A DNA stretch of 64,000 nucleotides, from the NCBI GenBank assembly GCA_035296325.1, contig DATHBD010000060.1, positions 186,001 through 250,000 on the forward strand, in the 5' to 3' direction. Below, piece after piece: positions 8,937 through 17,808 of this stretch (position 1 is its first letter; every line of letters starts with the position of its first letter). A program made the position numbers and the translations under genes. A model generated the notes under the pieces. The model saw only the letters and a program-made list of their open reading frames with translations, ran no database searches and had not been told where the DNA came from. Source of the stretch: DATHBD01 sp035296325 (lineage in GTDB: Bacteria > Actinomycetota > Actinomycetes > Mycobacteriales > Micromonosporaceae).

Positions 8937-9950
8937 ATGACCGATCAGCGCTCGCCATGGGCCACGCCGGAGACCGAGATCGTCGTCACCGGTGCGGCGC
9001 CGGCATCCCCGCAGCCGCCAGCGAACGCGCCGTCCTACGGGCCGGCGAACGTGCCGGCCGCTCGTCCGGCGTCGCGCTACGGTCCCGGCACGGTCACCAA
9101 CCTCGGCCCGCCGGGCGTCGCCGGTGGAGACCTTCCGCCGCCCGACGTCATCTCCGGCGGCCGCGATGACGACGACGACGACGATGAAGACCCGACCCGG
9201 CGCAACCAGCGGATGCTGCGCAAATTCATGGTGGGTGCGGCGGCCATTCTCGCGATCGGGCTGGTCGTGGTGCTGGCCATGGTGATGACCGGGCGCACCG
9301 GCGGGCCCGGCGTGCTCGCCGGTGACGACAAGGCCAAGGGCCCGTCCGACGTCGCTCCGCCGCTGGCCAGGCGCTGCCCGCCGCCGAGCGACCCGGTGCC
9401 GCGGCCACCCGGCGAGGTGCCGGCGACCCCGCCCGGTCCGCGGACCGTGGACGCCGACGCGGGGATCTCATACCGCGCCTACGGCGAGCCCTGGACCCCG
9501 TGGGACCAGGTCTGGACGGCGGGCGACCTGAACGTGCGCTACGCGGTGGGCCAGCACTTCGTCACCGAGCGGTACGGCGGTGGCGACTACCACGCTTCGA
9601 TCCTGTCCGCGTCCGTCCCCGCCACGGTCAACGACGCGCTGGTGCTCGACCTCAAGTGCACCGGTCAGCAAGTCGCCGCGGACGTGCGCGGCAAGTACTA
9701 CCCGCAGCCCAATCAGGTGGAGATGATCCGCGACGAGCAGGTTGATCTCGGTGGGCGGCAGGCCTGGGTCACCAAGTTCCGGCTGCACTTCAGCGCGCCC
9801 GGCCTGCAGGCCAAGGACGAGCTGGTGGCGATCGCGTTGATCGATGTCGGGCGGCCCGAGGCCGCGATCCTGTACGTGTCGATCCCCGGTACGCACCGGC
9901 AGCACGACAGCGTGGTGGACGAGGTTCTCGACTCGGTGCGGCCGGGGTAG
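8937..9950 (+). CDS. Hypothetical single-pass membrane protein
   Basis: 337 residues. The N-terminal third is Pro/Ala-rich and disordered, followed by an unbroken run of seven Asp plus Glu-Asp (about residues 76-85), a basic stretch (RRNQRMLRKF), one transmembrane helix (about 99-121, AAAILAIGLVVVLAMVM), then an extracytoplasmic domain of about 210 residues with conserved-looking Trp/Tyr and two Cys. The topology is cytoplasmic N-terminus, external C-domain. An RBS (GAGAGG) precedes ATG 8937. Function unknown; similar proteins are common in Micromonosporaceae next to core genes, but I cannot name a family. Confidence 0.8.
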   Translation: MTDQRSPWATPETEIVVTGAAPASPQPPANAPSYGPANVPAARPASRYGPGTVTNLGPPGVAGGDLPPPDVISGGRDDDDDDDEDPTRRNQRMLRKFMVGAAAILAIGLVVVLAMVMTGRTGGPGVLAGDDKAKGPSDVAPPLARRCPPPSDPVPRPPGEVPATPPGPRTVDADAGISYRAYGEPWTPWDQVWTAGDLNVRYAVGQHFVTERYGGGDYHASILSASVPATVNDALVLDLKCTGQQVAADVRGKYYPQPNQVEMIRDEQVDLGGRQAWVTKFRLHFSAPGLQAKDELVAIALIDVGRPEAAILYVSIPGTHRQHDSVVDEVLDSVRPG

Positions 9951-9983
9951 CGCCCAAGTGGCCGCCGGATCACCGGCACAGGT

Positions 9984-9989
9984 TAGTGT
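9984..9989 (+). promoter_or_regulatory. Leaderless-type -10 element (TAGTGT)
   Basis: TAGTGT ends 7 bases before GTG 9997, the start of the first M16 peptidase gene, as expected for a leaderless transcript. The element supports GTG 9997 as the start. Confidence 0.5.
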
Positions 9990-9996
9990 CGCAAGG

Positions 9997-11313
9997 GTGT
10001 CTCCTCGTAGCGCCGCCGTGCGAATCCCCGCCGTCAACTACCCGGTCGAGCGTTTCACCCTCCCCAATGGCCTGCGCGTCGTGCTGGTCCCGGACCGCAG
10101 TGCGGCCGTGGTAGGCGTGGCCGTCGTCTACGACGTCGGGATCCGCTCCGAGCCCGAAGGCCGTACCGGCTTCGCCCACCTGTTCGAGCACCTGATGTTC
10201 CAGGGCTCGGAGAACCTCGAGAAGCTCGCCCACTTCCGCCACGTACAGGGCTCGGGCGGCACCTTCAACGGCTCAACGCACTTCGACTACACCGACTACT
10301 TCGAGACCCTGCCGGCCAACGCGCTGGAGCGGGCGCTGTTCCTCGAGGCCGACCGGATGCGGGGCCCCCGGCTGACCGAGGAGAACCTGCGCAACCAGGT
10401 CGACGTGGTCAAGGAGGAGATCCGGGTCAACGTGCTCAACCGCCCGTACGGCGGGTTTCCGTGGCTGCGCCTGCCGCCGGTGATGTTCAACACCTTCCCC
10501 AACGCGCACGACGGCTACGGCTCCTTCGCCGACCTGGAGTCGGCCAGCGTGCCGGACGCGGCGGACTTCTTCGAGAAGTACTACGCCGCCGGCAACGCGG
10601 TGCTCGCCGTGGCCGGCGACATCGACGTGGCGAGCGCCACCCGCCTGATCGAGTCGCACTTCGGCGACGTGCCCGCCCGCCCGGCACCGGCCCGCCCCGA
10701 CTTCGCCGAGCCGGACCTGAGCGAGGAGCGCCGGTCGTCCTTCACCGACAAACTGGCGCCGCTGCCCGCGGTGGCCGCCGCCTGGCGGGTGCCCGACCCG
10801 ATCGGTGACCTGACCGGGTACCTGCCCTACGTGGTGCTCGCCGAGGTGCTCACCGACGGGGACGCGTCGCGGCTGGTCGAGCGGCTGGTGATGCGCGACC
10901 GGCTGGTCACCACGGTCGGCGGGTACATCGGTTTCATGGGCGAGCCGTTCGCGGTGCGCGACCCCACCGCGCTGGTGCTGCAGGCGCATCTGCCTCCCGA
11001 CGGAGACGTGGAGAAGGTGCTGCGCACCATCGACGAGGAGTGCGCGCGGATCGCATCCGACGGCCTGAGCGAGGGCGAGCTGGCTCGTACCCAGGCCAGG
11101 ATGGCCACCCACCTGCTCCGCGACACCGACGCGGTGCTCGGCCGGGCACTGCAGATGGCGGTGCTGGAGCAGCAACGCGGCGCACCCGAGCTGCTCGGTG
11201 AGCTACCCAGGTTGGTGTCCGAGGTGACCGCCGAGCAGATCGTCGACGCGGCTGCGTCACTGATCCCGTCGCGTCGGGCGTCGGTCGAGGTTCTTGCCGG
11301 AGGTGCGCGATGA
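9997..11313 (+). CDS. M16 family zinc metallopeptidase, catalytic subunit
   Basis: 438 residues, two M16 (pitrilysin/MPP-like) half-domains. The inverted zinc motif HxxEH is present as HLFEH (His61, Glu64, His65) in FAHLFEHLMFQGSEN, and the downstream helix VDVVKEEIRVN supplies a plausible third ligand Glu. The following gene encodes the partner that lacks HxxEH, so the pair should work as a heterodimer like mitochondrial processing peptidase, degrading or trimming peptides in a closed chamber. Stop and next start overlap (ATGA). No signal peptide is visible, so a cytoplasmic location is likely. Confidence 0.9.
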   Translation: MSPRSAAVRIPAVNYPVERFTLPNGLRVVLVPDRSAAVVGVAVVYDVGIRSEPEGRTGFAHLFEHLMFQGSENLEKLAHFRHVQGSGGTFNGSTHFDYTDYFETLPANALERALFLEADRMRGPRLTEENLRNQVDVVKEEIRVNVLNRPYGGFPWLRLPPVMFNTFPNAHDGYGSFADLESASVPDAADFFEKYYAAGNAVLAVAGDIDVASATRLIESHFGDVPARPAPARPDFAEPDLSEERRSSFTDKLAPLPAVAAAWRVPDPIGDLTGYLPYVVLAEVLTDGDASRLVERLVMRDRLVTTVGGYIGFMGEPFAVRDPTALVLQAHLPPDGDVEKVLRTIDEECARIASDGLSEGELARTQARMATHLLRDTDAVLGRALQMAVLEQQRGAPELLGELPRLVSEVTAEQIVDAAASLIPSRRASVEVLAGGAR

Positions 11314-12641
11314 GGCCGCTGCCCGCACTCGGGCCCAACCAGGAGCTCAAACTGCCCGAGGCGGTGGAGCGCACCCTGCCCAACGGCCTGACCGTGATCG
11401 CGATCAACCGTCCCTCGGTGCCGTTGGCCGAGGTCCGGCTGAGGCTGCCGTTCGCCCGGGCCGACCTGGCCGGCTCGGCGCTGCTCACGCAGACCCTGCT
11501 CTCCGGGACCGCCGACCTGTCGACCACCGACATCGCGGCCCAACTTCAGGAGGTCGGCGGCGGTCTGTCCGCCGGCGCGGACCCGGACCGCCTCGTGGTT
11601 TCCGGCAACTCGCTCGTCTCCGGCCTGGACGGGCTCCTGGAGATCCTCGCGGAGGTGCTGACCGGCGCCACGTATCCGGAGACCGAGGTGGCGACGGAAC
11701 GTGCCCGGCTGGCCGACCGGATCCGGGTGGCCCGCAGCCAGCCGTCACACCTGGCTCGGGCGGCACTGCTGAAACGGATCTACGGAACCCACCCGTACGC
11801 CGTGCAGACGCCGACGTCGGAGCAGGTGGAGGCGGTCGACCCGAACGACCTTCGCAGCCTGCACGGCGTGCGCGTGCATCCGGCCGGCGCCACCCTCGTG
11901 CTCGTCGGCGACCTCGAGCCGGAGCGCGCGATCGGGGCGGCCGAGGCGGCGCTGTCGATCTGGAACGGTGGCGGCAAGGAAGTCGATCTGCCGCCGGTGC
12001 CGGCGTTGGAGCCCGGCCCGCTGACCCTGGTCGATCGGCCCGGCTCGGTGCAGTCGTCGCTGCGGCTGGCGCTGCCGGCGGTGCCGCGGACCCATCCCGA
12101 CCACGCCGTCCTGCAACTGGCGAACCTGATCTTCGGCGGGTACTTCTCCTCCCGTTGGGTGGAGAACATCCGCGAGGACAAGGGGTACACCTACGGCCCA
12201 CACTCCACCATCGAGCACAATCTGGCCGGCTCCGCGCTGGTCATCGCCGCGGAGGTGGCGACCGAGGTGACCGCGCCGGCGATGGTCGAGACGATGTACG
12301 AGTTGGGCCGGCTGGCCACGATGGCGCCAAACGAGGAGGAGCTCACGCAGGCCCGCCAGTACGCTCTGGGCACCCTGCAGCTGGGCATGTCGACCCAGGC
12401 CGGCCTGGCCGGCCTGGCCAGCACCTACGCCGGGTTCGGGCTGCGGCTGGACTACCTCGCCGAGCACGCGGCCCGGCTGGCGGCGGCGACCCGCGAGGAC
12501 GTGGCGGAGGCGGCGCAGCGGTACCTCGCGCCGGCCAAGGTGGCTGCCGTCGTCCTTGGTGACGCCGAGCGCATCGAAGGGTCGCTGACCACGCTGACTC
12601 CGGTGGTCCGGGCGAGCGAGGACGACGGCGGAGCGGTGTGA
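11310..12641 (+). CDS. M16 family metallopeptidase-like, non-catalytic partner
   Basis: 443 residues with the M16 fold (RTLPNGLTVIAINRPSVPLA at the start) but no HxxEH; the equivalent position reads RADLAGSALL. It keeps the C-domain Arg/Tyr substrate-binding segment (FSSRWVENIREDKGYTYG), which binds substrate in the partner's active site in other M16 heterodimers. ATG 11310 overlaps the stop of the catalytic gene by 4 bases, arguing for co-translation and assembly. Its own stop overlaps the nudC start (GTGA). Confidence 0.9.
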   Translation: MRPLPALGPNQELKLPEAVERTLPNGLTVIAINRPSVPLAEVRLRLPFARADLAGSALLTQTLLSGTADLSTTDIAAQLQEVGGGLSAGADPDRLVVSGNSLVSGLDGLLEILAEVLTGATYPETEVATERARLADRIRVARSQPSHLARAALLKRIYGTHPYAVQTPTSEQVEAVDPNDLRSLHGVRVHPAGATLVLVGDLEPERAIGAAEAALSIWNGGGKEVDLPPVPALEPGPLTLVDRPGSVQSSLRLALPAVPRTHPDHAVLQLANLIFGGYFSSRWVENIREDKGYTYGPHSTIEHNLAGSALVIAAEVATEVTAPAMVETMYELGRLATMAPNEEELTQARQYALGTLQLGMSTQAGLAGLASTYAGFGLRLDYLAEHAARLAAATREDVAEAAQRYLAPAKVAAVVLGDAERIEGSLTTLTPVVRASEDDGGAV

Positions 12642-13597
12642 CCGGCACCGATCCGGCCGCGGCGGCGCAGCTCCGGCCGCCGCTGGATCGCGGCGGCCCG
12701 GACCGGGCCGCCGAGCGCCGTCGGGACGCCGCCTGGCTGGCGCAGGCGTGGGAGCGGGCCCGGGTGCTGGTGGTCTCGGCCGGCAAGGTACTCGTCCACG
12801 ACAAGCCGGCACGGCTGCTGTTCTGCGACGCCGCCACAGCCCCCGACGGGGAACGGCTGTTCCTCGGCGTGGACGACGGCGGCACGCCGTACTTCGCGGT
12901 CGCCACCGACGCGGCGCCCGGGGCCGACGCGGGAGAGGGGGCCGGGGCACGCCCGGCCGGGCTGCGCGAGATCGGCGAGGACCTGCCTGACGACGAGGTG
13001 GCGCTCGTGGTGACCGCCGTGGCACTCGATCAATGGCACCGGCGGCACGGGTACTCCCCACGCACCGGGGCACCGACCACGGCGGGTGACGGAGGTTGGA
13101 CCCGGGTCACCCGGGACGGGGCGGACACGTTGTGGCCGCGGACCGACCCGGCCGTGATCGCGCTGGTGCACGACGGTGTGGCCGGCCCACAGGGCCGCTG
13201 CCTGCTCGGGCACAAGGCGGAGTGGACGACGACGCCCGGCTGGGCTCGGCGGTACTCGTGCCTCGCCGGCTTCGTTGAGCCGGGGGAGTCGGCCGAGGCC
13301 ACGGTCGTGCGCGAGGTCTTTGAGGAAGTCGGCGTGCAGGTCCGTGACGTGCGTTATGTGGCGAGCCAGCCGTGGCCGTTCCCCGGCTCGTTGATGCTGG
13401 CTTTCACGGCGCGGGCCGAACCCGGCGCGGAGATCCGCGTCGACGACGACGAGATCTCCGACGCCCGATGGTTCACCCGGACGCAGATCGCCGCAGCGCT
13501 CGCCGGGGACGAGGAGTTCTCGCTGCCGTTCGGGCTGTCGATCGCGAGCTTCCTGATCACCGCGTGGCTGGGGTCGCCGACACCGGCCGACCTCTGA
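12638..13597 (+). CDS. nudC: NudC-type NAD(+) diphosphatase, zinc ribbon lost
   Basis: 319 residues. The Nudix box is complete (G211 to G232, with RE at 225-226 and EE at 229-230) and is followed by the NudC signature SQPWPFP (243-249), which assigns NADH/NAD cleavage to NMN and AMP (and RNA NAD-decapping in some family members). The segment where NudC usually holds a four-Cys zinc ribbon (residues 139-162, YSPRTGAPT then WTRVTRDGADTLWPR) keeps the flanking Gly, Pro and Arg but has no Cys at all. GTG 12638 overlaps the M16 partner stop. In M. tuberculosis nudC also sits between adnAB and uvrD2. Confidence 0.88.
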   Translation: MTGTDPAAAAQLRPPLDRGGPDRAAERRRDAAWLAQAWERARVLVVSAGKVLVHDKPARLLFCDAATAPDGERLFLGVDDGGTPYFAVATDAAPGADAGEGAGARPAGLREIGEDLPDDEVALVVTAVALDQWHRRHGYSPRTGAPTTAGDGGWTRVTRDGADTLWPRTDPAVIALVHDGVAGPQGRCLLGHKAEWTTTPGWARRYSCLAGFVEPGESAEATVVREVFEEVGVQVRDVRYVASQPWPFPGSLMLAFTARAEPGAEIRVDDDEISDARWFTRTQIAAALAGDEEFSLPFGLSIASFLITAWLGSPTPADL

Positions 13598-13606
13598 CCT
13601 GCCGGC

Positions 13607-13640
13607 CCGGGGGCGGCGCCCGGTGGGGCAGCGCCCCCGG
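13607..13640. terminator. Hairpin between convergent genes
   Basis: A 9-bp perfect G/C stem (CCGGGGGCG at 13607-13615 with CGCCCCCGG at 13632-13640) lies between the convergent nudC and the minus-strand secreted-protein gene. There is no T tract, so it is a probable actinobacterial-type terminator acting in both directions. Confidence 0.5.
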
Positions 13641-13657
13641 TCGGTGGAGCCGACCGG

Positions 13658-14626
13658 TCACTCCGTCGGCGGCGTGTACGTGGAGACCCGCGGCTTCTGC
13701 CTGAGTCTGGGCTTCGCGTCCGCCCGGCTCGCCATCGTCGAGGCGCTCAACGGGGAGAACGCCAGAATCTGTTCCGGGTCGCCGACGGCGAGGGCCATCA
13801 CGTCGAGAATGAAGTGCGTCGTCGCGGAGCTGTAGACGGCGATGACGTCGGTGTAGAGGCTGGTGTCGGCGCCGCCCTCCAGCCATCCGATGCCGCAGAC
13901 GAAGGCGTTCGCCAGGGCCTGGCCGGCGACGTAGTTGATGTTCGACGTGGGCGGCGCCCCCCTCATCCCCTGGAACCACGGCGAGACCGTGAGCCAGCCG
14001 TTCTCGGTCGGGCTGACGACGACCGCGTTGCCGTACACCATGCCGGCGTACGAGACGTACCGGCGCAGCGTGATGGAGGCCCATTGCCCACCGATGAGCC
14101 GGCCATGCACGTCCAGGACGCTCGGGTCGAGGAGGTTCTCCCGGGTCGCCGCCGACCGGGTGTCGATGAGCCGGAACGGTTCCACCGGGACGGCGATGTC
14201 AGTGGTGTAGCCGGTGTGCAGGCGATAGGTGTGCCCATTCGGCCGCGGGACGTACCACATGTCACCGTCGGTGCTCATGCCCATCGAGCCCTGCTCGCTG
14301 GCGGCCATGAAGTCTCCGTTGGGGCGCAGCCGCAGCGATGGATACGCGTGCTCCTGCCCGTTCACCTCGATCACGCCGGTGTTGGCCGTTTCCAGCGTCG
14401 CCGCAGGCCCGCTGCTGGTGATCGTCGTCCTGGTGGCCCCGGCATCGTTGTTGGCACCGAGGACCACCCGTCCGCCGGGCGCCGCTGCCGCGGGTGCAGC
14501 GTCGGCCGCCAGGCCGGTCCCCACGGCACCGGCGATCACCATGCCGGCCCGGGTGAGCAGCCGCCGACGGTCGACTGTCTCCGCTGAGTGCTCTGCTGCC
14601 GAATCCACGTGGTCCTCCGAAGTCAT
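13658..14626 (-). CDS. Tat-type secreted protein of unknown function
   Basis: 322 residues. The N-terminus has twin/triple Arg (DRRRLLTRAG, about 20-29), a hydrophobic stretch and an Ala-rich cleavage zone (ADAAPAAAAPGG), a Tat-like signal. The mature part carries SLRLRPNGDFMAAS and FRLIDTRSAATREN; the RLxDTR motif recurs in secreted actinobacterial surface proteins. No catalytic motif is seen. The gene is inserted, relative to the M. tuberculosis order, between nudC and mycoredoxin. Confidence 0.75.
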   Translation of the reverse strand: MTSEDHVDSAAEHSAETVDRRRLLTRAGMVIAGAVGTGLAADAAPAAAAPGGRVVLGANNDAGATRTTITSSGPAATLETANTGVIEVNGQEHAYPSLRLRPNGDFMAASEQGSMGMSTDGDMWYVPRPNGHTYRLHTGYTTDIAVPVEPFRLIDTRSAATRENLLDPSVLDVHGRLIGGQWASITLRRYVSYAGMVYGNAVVVSPTENGWLTVSPWFQGMRGAPPTSNINYVAGQALANAFVCGIGWLEGGADTSLYTDVIAVYSSATTHFILDVMALAVGDPEQILAFSPLSASTMASRADAKPRLRQKPRVSTYTPPTE

Positions 14627-14713
14627 GATGTCGGCGGTGGAGGGTCCCGGCGGAGGTTAAGCGCCCGATGCGCCGGTCAACTGCCTCCTGTCGCAATGGG
14701 GACCACGATCACC

Positions 14714-14965
14714 TCAGGACTCACTCGTCGTCAATGTCTGAAGGTGCTTCTTCACCTGCACGATCGTCGGGTTCGTCAGGGTCGATCCGTCCGCGAACCG
14801 CAGCGTCGGCACGGTCTGGTTGCCGCCGTTGACGCTCATCACCAGGGCTGCCGCTGCCTCGTCGCGCTCGATGTCGATCACCTCGTACTCGATGCCCTCG
14901 CGTTGCAGTTGTGACTTCAGGCGATGGCAGTACCCGCACCAGGGCGTGGAGTACATGGTCAACAT
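14714..14965 (-). CDS. mrx1: Mycoredoxin-1-like glutaredoxin
   Basis: 83 residues, MLTMYSTPWCGYCHRLKSQL at the start: a glutaredoxin fold with a CGYC active site and the cis-Pro segment TVPTLRFADG. Mycoredoxin reduces mycothiol mixed disulphides with mycothiol as electron donor, the actinobacterial counterpart of glutaredoxin. ATG 14965 is preceded by a strong AGGAGG ribosome site, which fixes the start inside a much longer open frame. It is divergent from uvrD2, the same pairing as Rv3198A/uvrD2. Confidence 0.92.
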   Translation of the reverse strand: MLTMYSTPWCGYCHRLKSQLQREGIEYEVIDIERDEAAAALVMSVNGGNQTVPTLRFADGSTLTNPTIVQVKKHLQTLTTSES

Positions 14966-15037
14966 CGGTTGCCTCCTGAGTTCGGTTTTGAAAACGACGC
15001 ACCAGCGCCTACGTCTATAACGTCGGGCCTGCCTGCC

Positions 15038-17251
15038 ATGATGCCTGCTGTGCCGGACAACGCAGGGCGACCTGACCAAGCGCGGCCCATCGGCGGGCCC
15101 CCGGATCCTGCCATGGTGCTGGCCGGGCTCGACCCGGAGCAGCGGGCGGCGGTGACCGCACCCGCCGGCCCGGTGTGCATTCTGGCCGGTGCCGGCACCG
15201 GCAAGACCCGCGCGATCACGTCCCGGATCGCCTATCGGGTGCACACCGGTGCGGTGCGACCCCAGCACGTGCTCGCGGTGACATTCACCACCCGGGCCGC
15301 CGCGGAGATGCGGGGGCGGCTGGCCGGGCTGGGTGTGCACGGGGTGCAGGCCCGCACGTTCCACGCGGCGTCGCTGCGGCTGCTGCGCTACTTCGCCCCC
15401 CGGATCTTCCAGGGCCGCGCGATGCCGGAGCTGATGGAGAGCAAGGCCCGCCTGGTCGGGCTGGCCGCCGCCCGGTGCGGTCTGCGTGCCGACCGCACCG
15501 CCGCCAGAGACCTGGCCAGTGAAATCGAGTGGGCCAAGTCGAGCCTCGTCGAGTCGGCGGAGTATGCGGTGGCGGCCGCGAAGGCACAGCGTGAGCCACC
15601 GTACGACCCGGCCAAGGTGGCTGACGTGTACGCGGCGTACGAGACGGTCAAGCGATCCTCCGGCATGATCGACTTCGAGGACCTGGTGCGCGCCGCGACC
15701 TGGGCCATCGAGGAGCACCGGGACGTGGCCGAGCAGGTTCGCTCGCAGTACCGGCACTTCGTGGTGGATGAGTACCAGGACGTCAATCCGGTCCAGCAGC
15801 GGCTGCTGCAGGCCTGGTTGGGTGACCGGGACGACGTGACGGTGGTCGGCGACGCCAGTCAGACCATCTACTCCTTCACCGGCGCCACCTCCTCCTACCT
15901 GCTGGAGTTCGCCCGGCGGCACCCGAGCGCCACCGTGGTCCGGCTGGTCCGTGACTACCGCTCCACGCCCCAGGTGGTCGGTCTGGCCAACGCGGTGATC
16001 GGCCAGGCGCGGGGCGAGTTGGCGCGGCTCCGGCTGCAACTGGTGGGCCAGCGGCCGAGCGGGCCGGAGCCGGAGTTGCGGTCCTTCCCCGACGAGGCGG
16101 GCGAAGCGGCGGCGGTGGCGACGCGGTGTCGCGAGCTGATCGCCTCCGGTACGCCGGCCCGCGAGGTTGCGGTGCTGTTCCGCATCAATGCCCAGTCCGA
16201 GGTGTACGAGGAGGCGCTGGCCGAGGCCGGGGTGCCCTACGTGGTGCACGGCGCGGAGCGCTTCTTCGACCGTCCGGAGGTCCGGCAGGCGATGATCGCT
16301 CTGCGGGTGGCCACCCGCACCACGCCCGAGGAGATGCCGCTGCGCGAGGCGGTGATCTCGGCGTTGGACGCCGTGGGTTGGCGCCCGGACGTACTCCCAC
16401 CGGGCGGGGCCGCACGCGAGCGGTGGGAGGCGGTCGCCGCCATTCTCGGCCTGGCCGAGGAGTTCGCGCCGGCACCCGCCGCCGCACCACCCGGCCTCGC
16501 CGCCTTCTGCGAGGAGTTGAGCCGCCGGGCCGCGATCCAGCACGCCCCCGCCGTCGATGGCGTCACACTTTCGTCGCTGCACTCGGCGAAGGGCCTCGAG
16601 TGGGATGCGGTGTTCCTCGTCGGTCTGGCCGACGGCACCCTGCCGACCACCCACGCCCGGGCGCCGGAGGCGGTCGAGGAGGAGCGCCGGCTGCTGTACG
16701 TCGGAATCACGCGGGCGCGCCAACTTCTGTGGTTGTCCTACGGCCTGGCGCGCTCGCCAGGGGGTCGGGCCCGCCGCGCCTGCCGGTTCCTGCCGATGCT
16801 GGAGCCCGGTGGCGGGGCCCGCACCGGGCGCGCCACGCCTGGGCGCGCCGGCGCCGGGGAACGCCACCGGGGCGCAGCGGGCGAGGTGCAGCGCCGACGG
16901 GTGATCGTCTCGTGCCGGGTCTGCGGCGGCGGGCTCACCGATGCCCTGGACCGCAAGCTCGGACGCTGCGCCACCTGCCCGTCGACGCTTGATGACGCGC
17001 TGCTCGAGCGGCTCCAGGAGTGGCGGGTCCGGGTCGCGGGTGCGCAGCGGGTCCCGCCGTACGTCGTCTTCACCGATGCGACCCTCACCGCCCTCGCCGA
17101 GCGGTGCCCCACCGGCACGGCCGACCTGGTCGCCATCGCCGGCATCGGGCCACGCAAACTCAGCCTGTACGGCGACGCGGTGCTCGCGCTGGTCGGCGGC
17201 GCGAGTGTGGATGAGCTGGTGCCGAAAGACGACACACAACTTCTCGGTTAA
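15038..17251 (+). CDS. uvrD2: UvrD2 DNA helicase with Cys4 and HRDC modules
   Basis: 737 residues from ATG 15038 (15041 or GTG 15050 also possible). SF1A motor: Walker A AGAGTGKTRAI, Walker B VVDEYQDVNPVQ, motif III GDASQTIYSFTGA, motif V LHSAKGLEWDAVFL, motif VI RRLLYVGITRAR. After the motor come a tetracysteine motif (CRVCGGGL ... LGRCATCPS) and an HRDC domain (about the last 75 residues, ending near GIGPRKLSLYGDAVLALV). This is the specific layout of mycobacterial UvrD2, an essential helicase whose Cys4 module is needed for unwinding. A TATAAC hexamer at 15016-15021 is a possible -10. Confidence 0.93.
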   Translation: MMPAVPDNAGRPDQARPIGGPPDPAMVLAGLDPEQRAAVTAPAGPVCILAGAGTGKTRAITSRIAYRVHTGAVRPQHVLAVTFTTRAAAEMRGRLAGLGVHGVQARTFHAASLRLLRYFAPRIFQGRAMPELMESKARLVGLAAARCGLRADRTAARDLASEIEWAKSSLVESAEYAVAAAKAQREPPYDPAKVADVYAAYETVKRSSGMIDFEDLVRAATWAIEEHRDVAEQVRSQYRHFVVDEYQDVNPVQQRLLQAWLGDRDDVTVVGDASQTIYSFTGATSSYLLEFARRHPSATVVRLVRDYRSTPQVVGLANAVIGQARGELARLRLQLVGQRPSGPEPELRSFPDEAGEAAAVATRCRELIASGTPAREVAVLFRINAQSEVYEEALAEAGVPYVVHGAERFFDRPEVRQAMIALRVATRTTPEEMPLREAVISALDAVGWRPDVLPPGGAARERWEAVAAILGLAEEFAPAPAAAPPGLAAFCEELSRRAAIQHAPAVDGVTLSSLHSAKGLEWDAVFLVGLADGTLPTTHARAPEAVEEERRLLYVGITRARQLLWLSYGLARSPGGRARRACRFLPMLEPGGGARTGRATPGRAGAGERHRGAAGEVQRRRVIVSCRVCGGGLTDALDRKLGRCATCPSTLDDALLERLQEWRVRVAGAQRVPPYVVFTDATLTALAERCPTGTADLVAIAGIGPRKLSLYGDAVLALVGGASVDELVPKDDTQLLG

Positions 17252-17286
17252 TTCGATTGCCCCGCCGCTGGCCGGAGGAATAACCT
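17248..17286 (+). promoter_or_regulatory. Candidate WhiB7-autoregulated promoter
   Basis: An AT-rich block at the uvrD2 stop (TTAATTCGA, 17248-17256) directly precedes a -35-like TTGCCC (17257-17262), an 18-base spacer and a -10-like TAACCT (17281-17286). Known WhiB7 promoters have an AT-rich element abutting the -35, read by the WhiB7 AT-hook. The match is by arrangement only. Confidence 0.45.
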
Positions 17287-17374
17287 GCGTACACGCCCGC
17301 GAGACAGGTAGGAACGCTGCCGCCCTCGCGCCGGCCGACCCACCCGCGATGAGTGTTGACAGGAGGTGATTCCG

Positions 17375-17677
17375 GTGGAAAGCAACTACGCGCTGAAGGT
17401 TCGCCCGTCGGTAATCGCTGCTGGCTGCGCTCCGGTGTCCGGTGCTGCATTGCGCAGCGCTCCGGGCGCGCTCGCCGCCACCGCTCCCACCGCCCGCACG
17501 TCCAGCGTGGCGCGGTGGGTGGCAGCCGGCGAGCAGACCATCTCGGTGGCACATGTCTCCATCGAGCGGCAGCACGCCCAGATCTCCGGGATCAATGGGT
17601 TCGCTGCCATGGATCTGCCGACGACGAAGCGCGTCGGAGCCCCGCGCGGTGTTCCGCCTCGAGGAAGGCCGGTCTGA
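17375..17677 (+). CDS. whiB7 leader ORF (regulatory uORF), about 100 codons
   Basis: GTG 17375 is preceded at 8 bases by AGGAGGTGAT (17361-17370), a near-perfect anti-Shine-Dalgarno complement, much stronger than that of whiB7 itself. The frame (VESNYALKVRPSVIAAG...) runs to TGA 17677, just 27 bases before an intrinsic terminator and 131 bases before whiB7. The composition is low-complexity (Ala, Arg, Ser, Thr) and resembles no family. In mycobacteria and Streptomyces, whiB7/wblC has a translated leader ORF whose stalled ribosome prevents terminator formation; this has the right position. Alternatively it is a small independent protein. Confidence 0.6.
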   Translation: MESNYALKVRPSVIAAGCAPVSGAALRSAPGALAATAPTARTSSVARWVAAGEQTISVAHVSIERQHAQISGINGFAAMDLPTTKRVGAPRGVPPRGRPV

Positions 17678-17703
17678 TAGACCGACCAACCGGCTCACCT
17701 CGA

Positions 17704-17738
17704 GGCCGCGGAACCCGTAACCGGGATCCGCGGCCTTT
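17704..17738 (+). terminator. Intrinsic terminator / attenuator in the whiB7 leader
   Basis: GGCCGCGG (17704-17711) pairs with CCGCGGCC (17728-17735); inside it CCCG (17714-17717) pairs with CGGG (17722-17725) around a TAAC loop. TTTGTCATTT follows. It lies between the leader ORF and whiB7 and should cut transcription before whiB7 unless ribosome stalling on the leader refolds the RNA. Confidence 0.75.
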
Positions 17739-17808
17739 GTCATTTCCACCACAAGTTCCAACGACACGTTGTCCGAGATGAAAGAGCAGGAAGTGGGGTG
17801 ACCGGGAA

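Noticed and set aside
15016..15021. TATAAC as uvrD2 -10 with TTGAAA (14988-14993) as -35
   Set aside because: The spacer is 22 bases, too long for a sigma-A promoter; TATAAC may still be used with another -35 or on the minus strand for mrx1.
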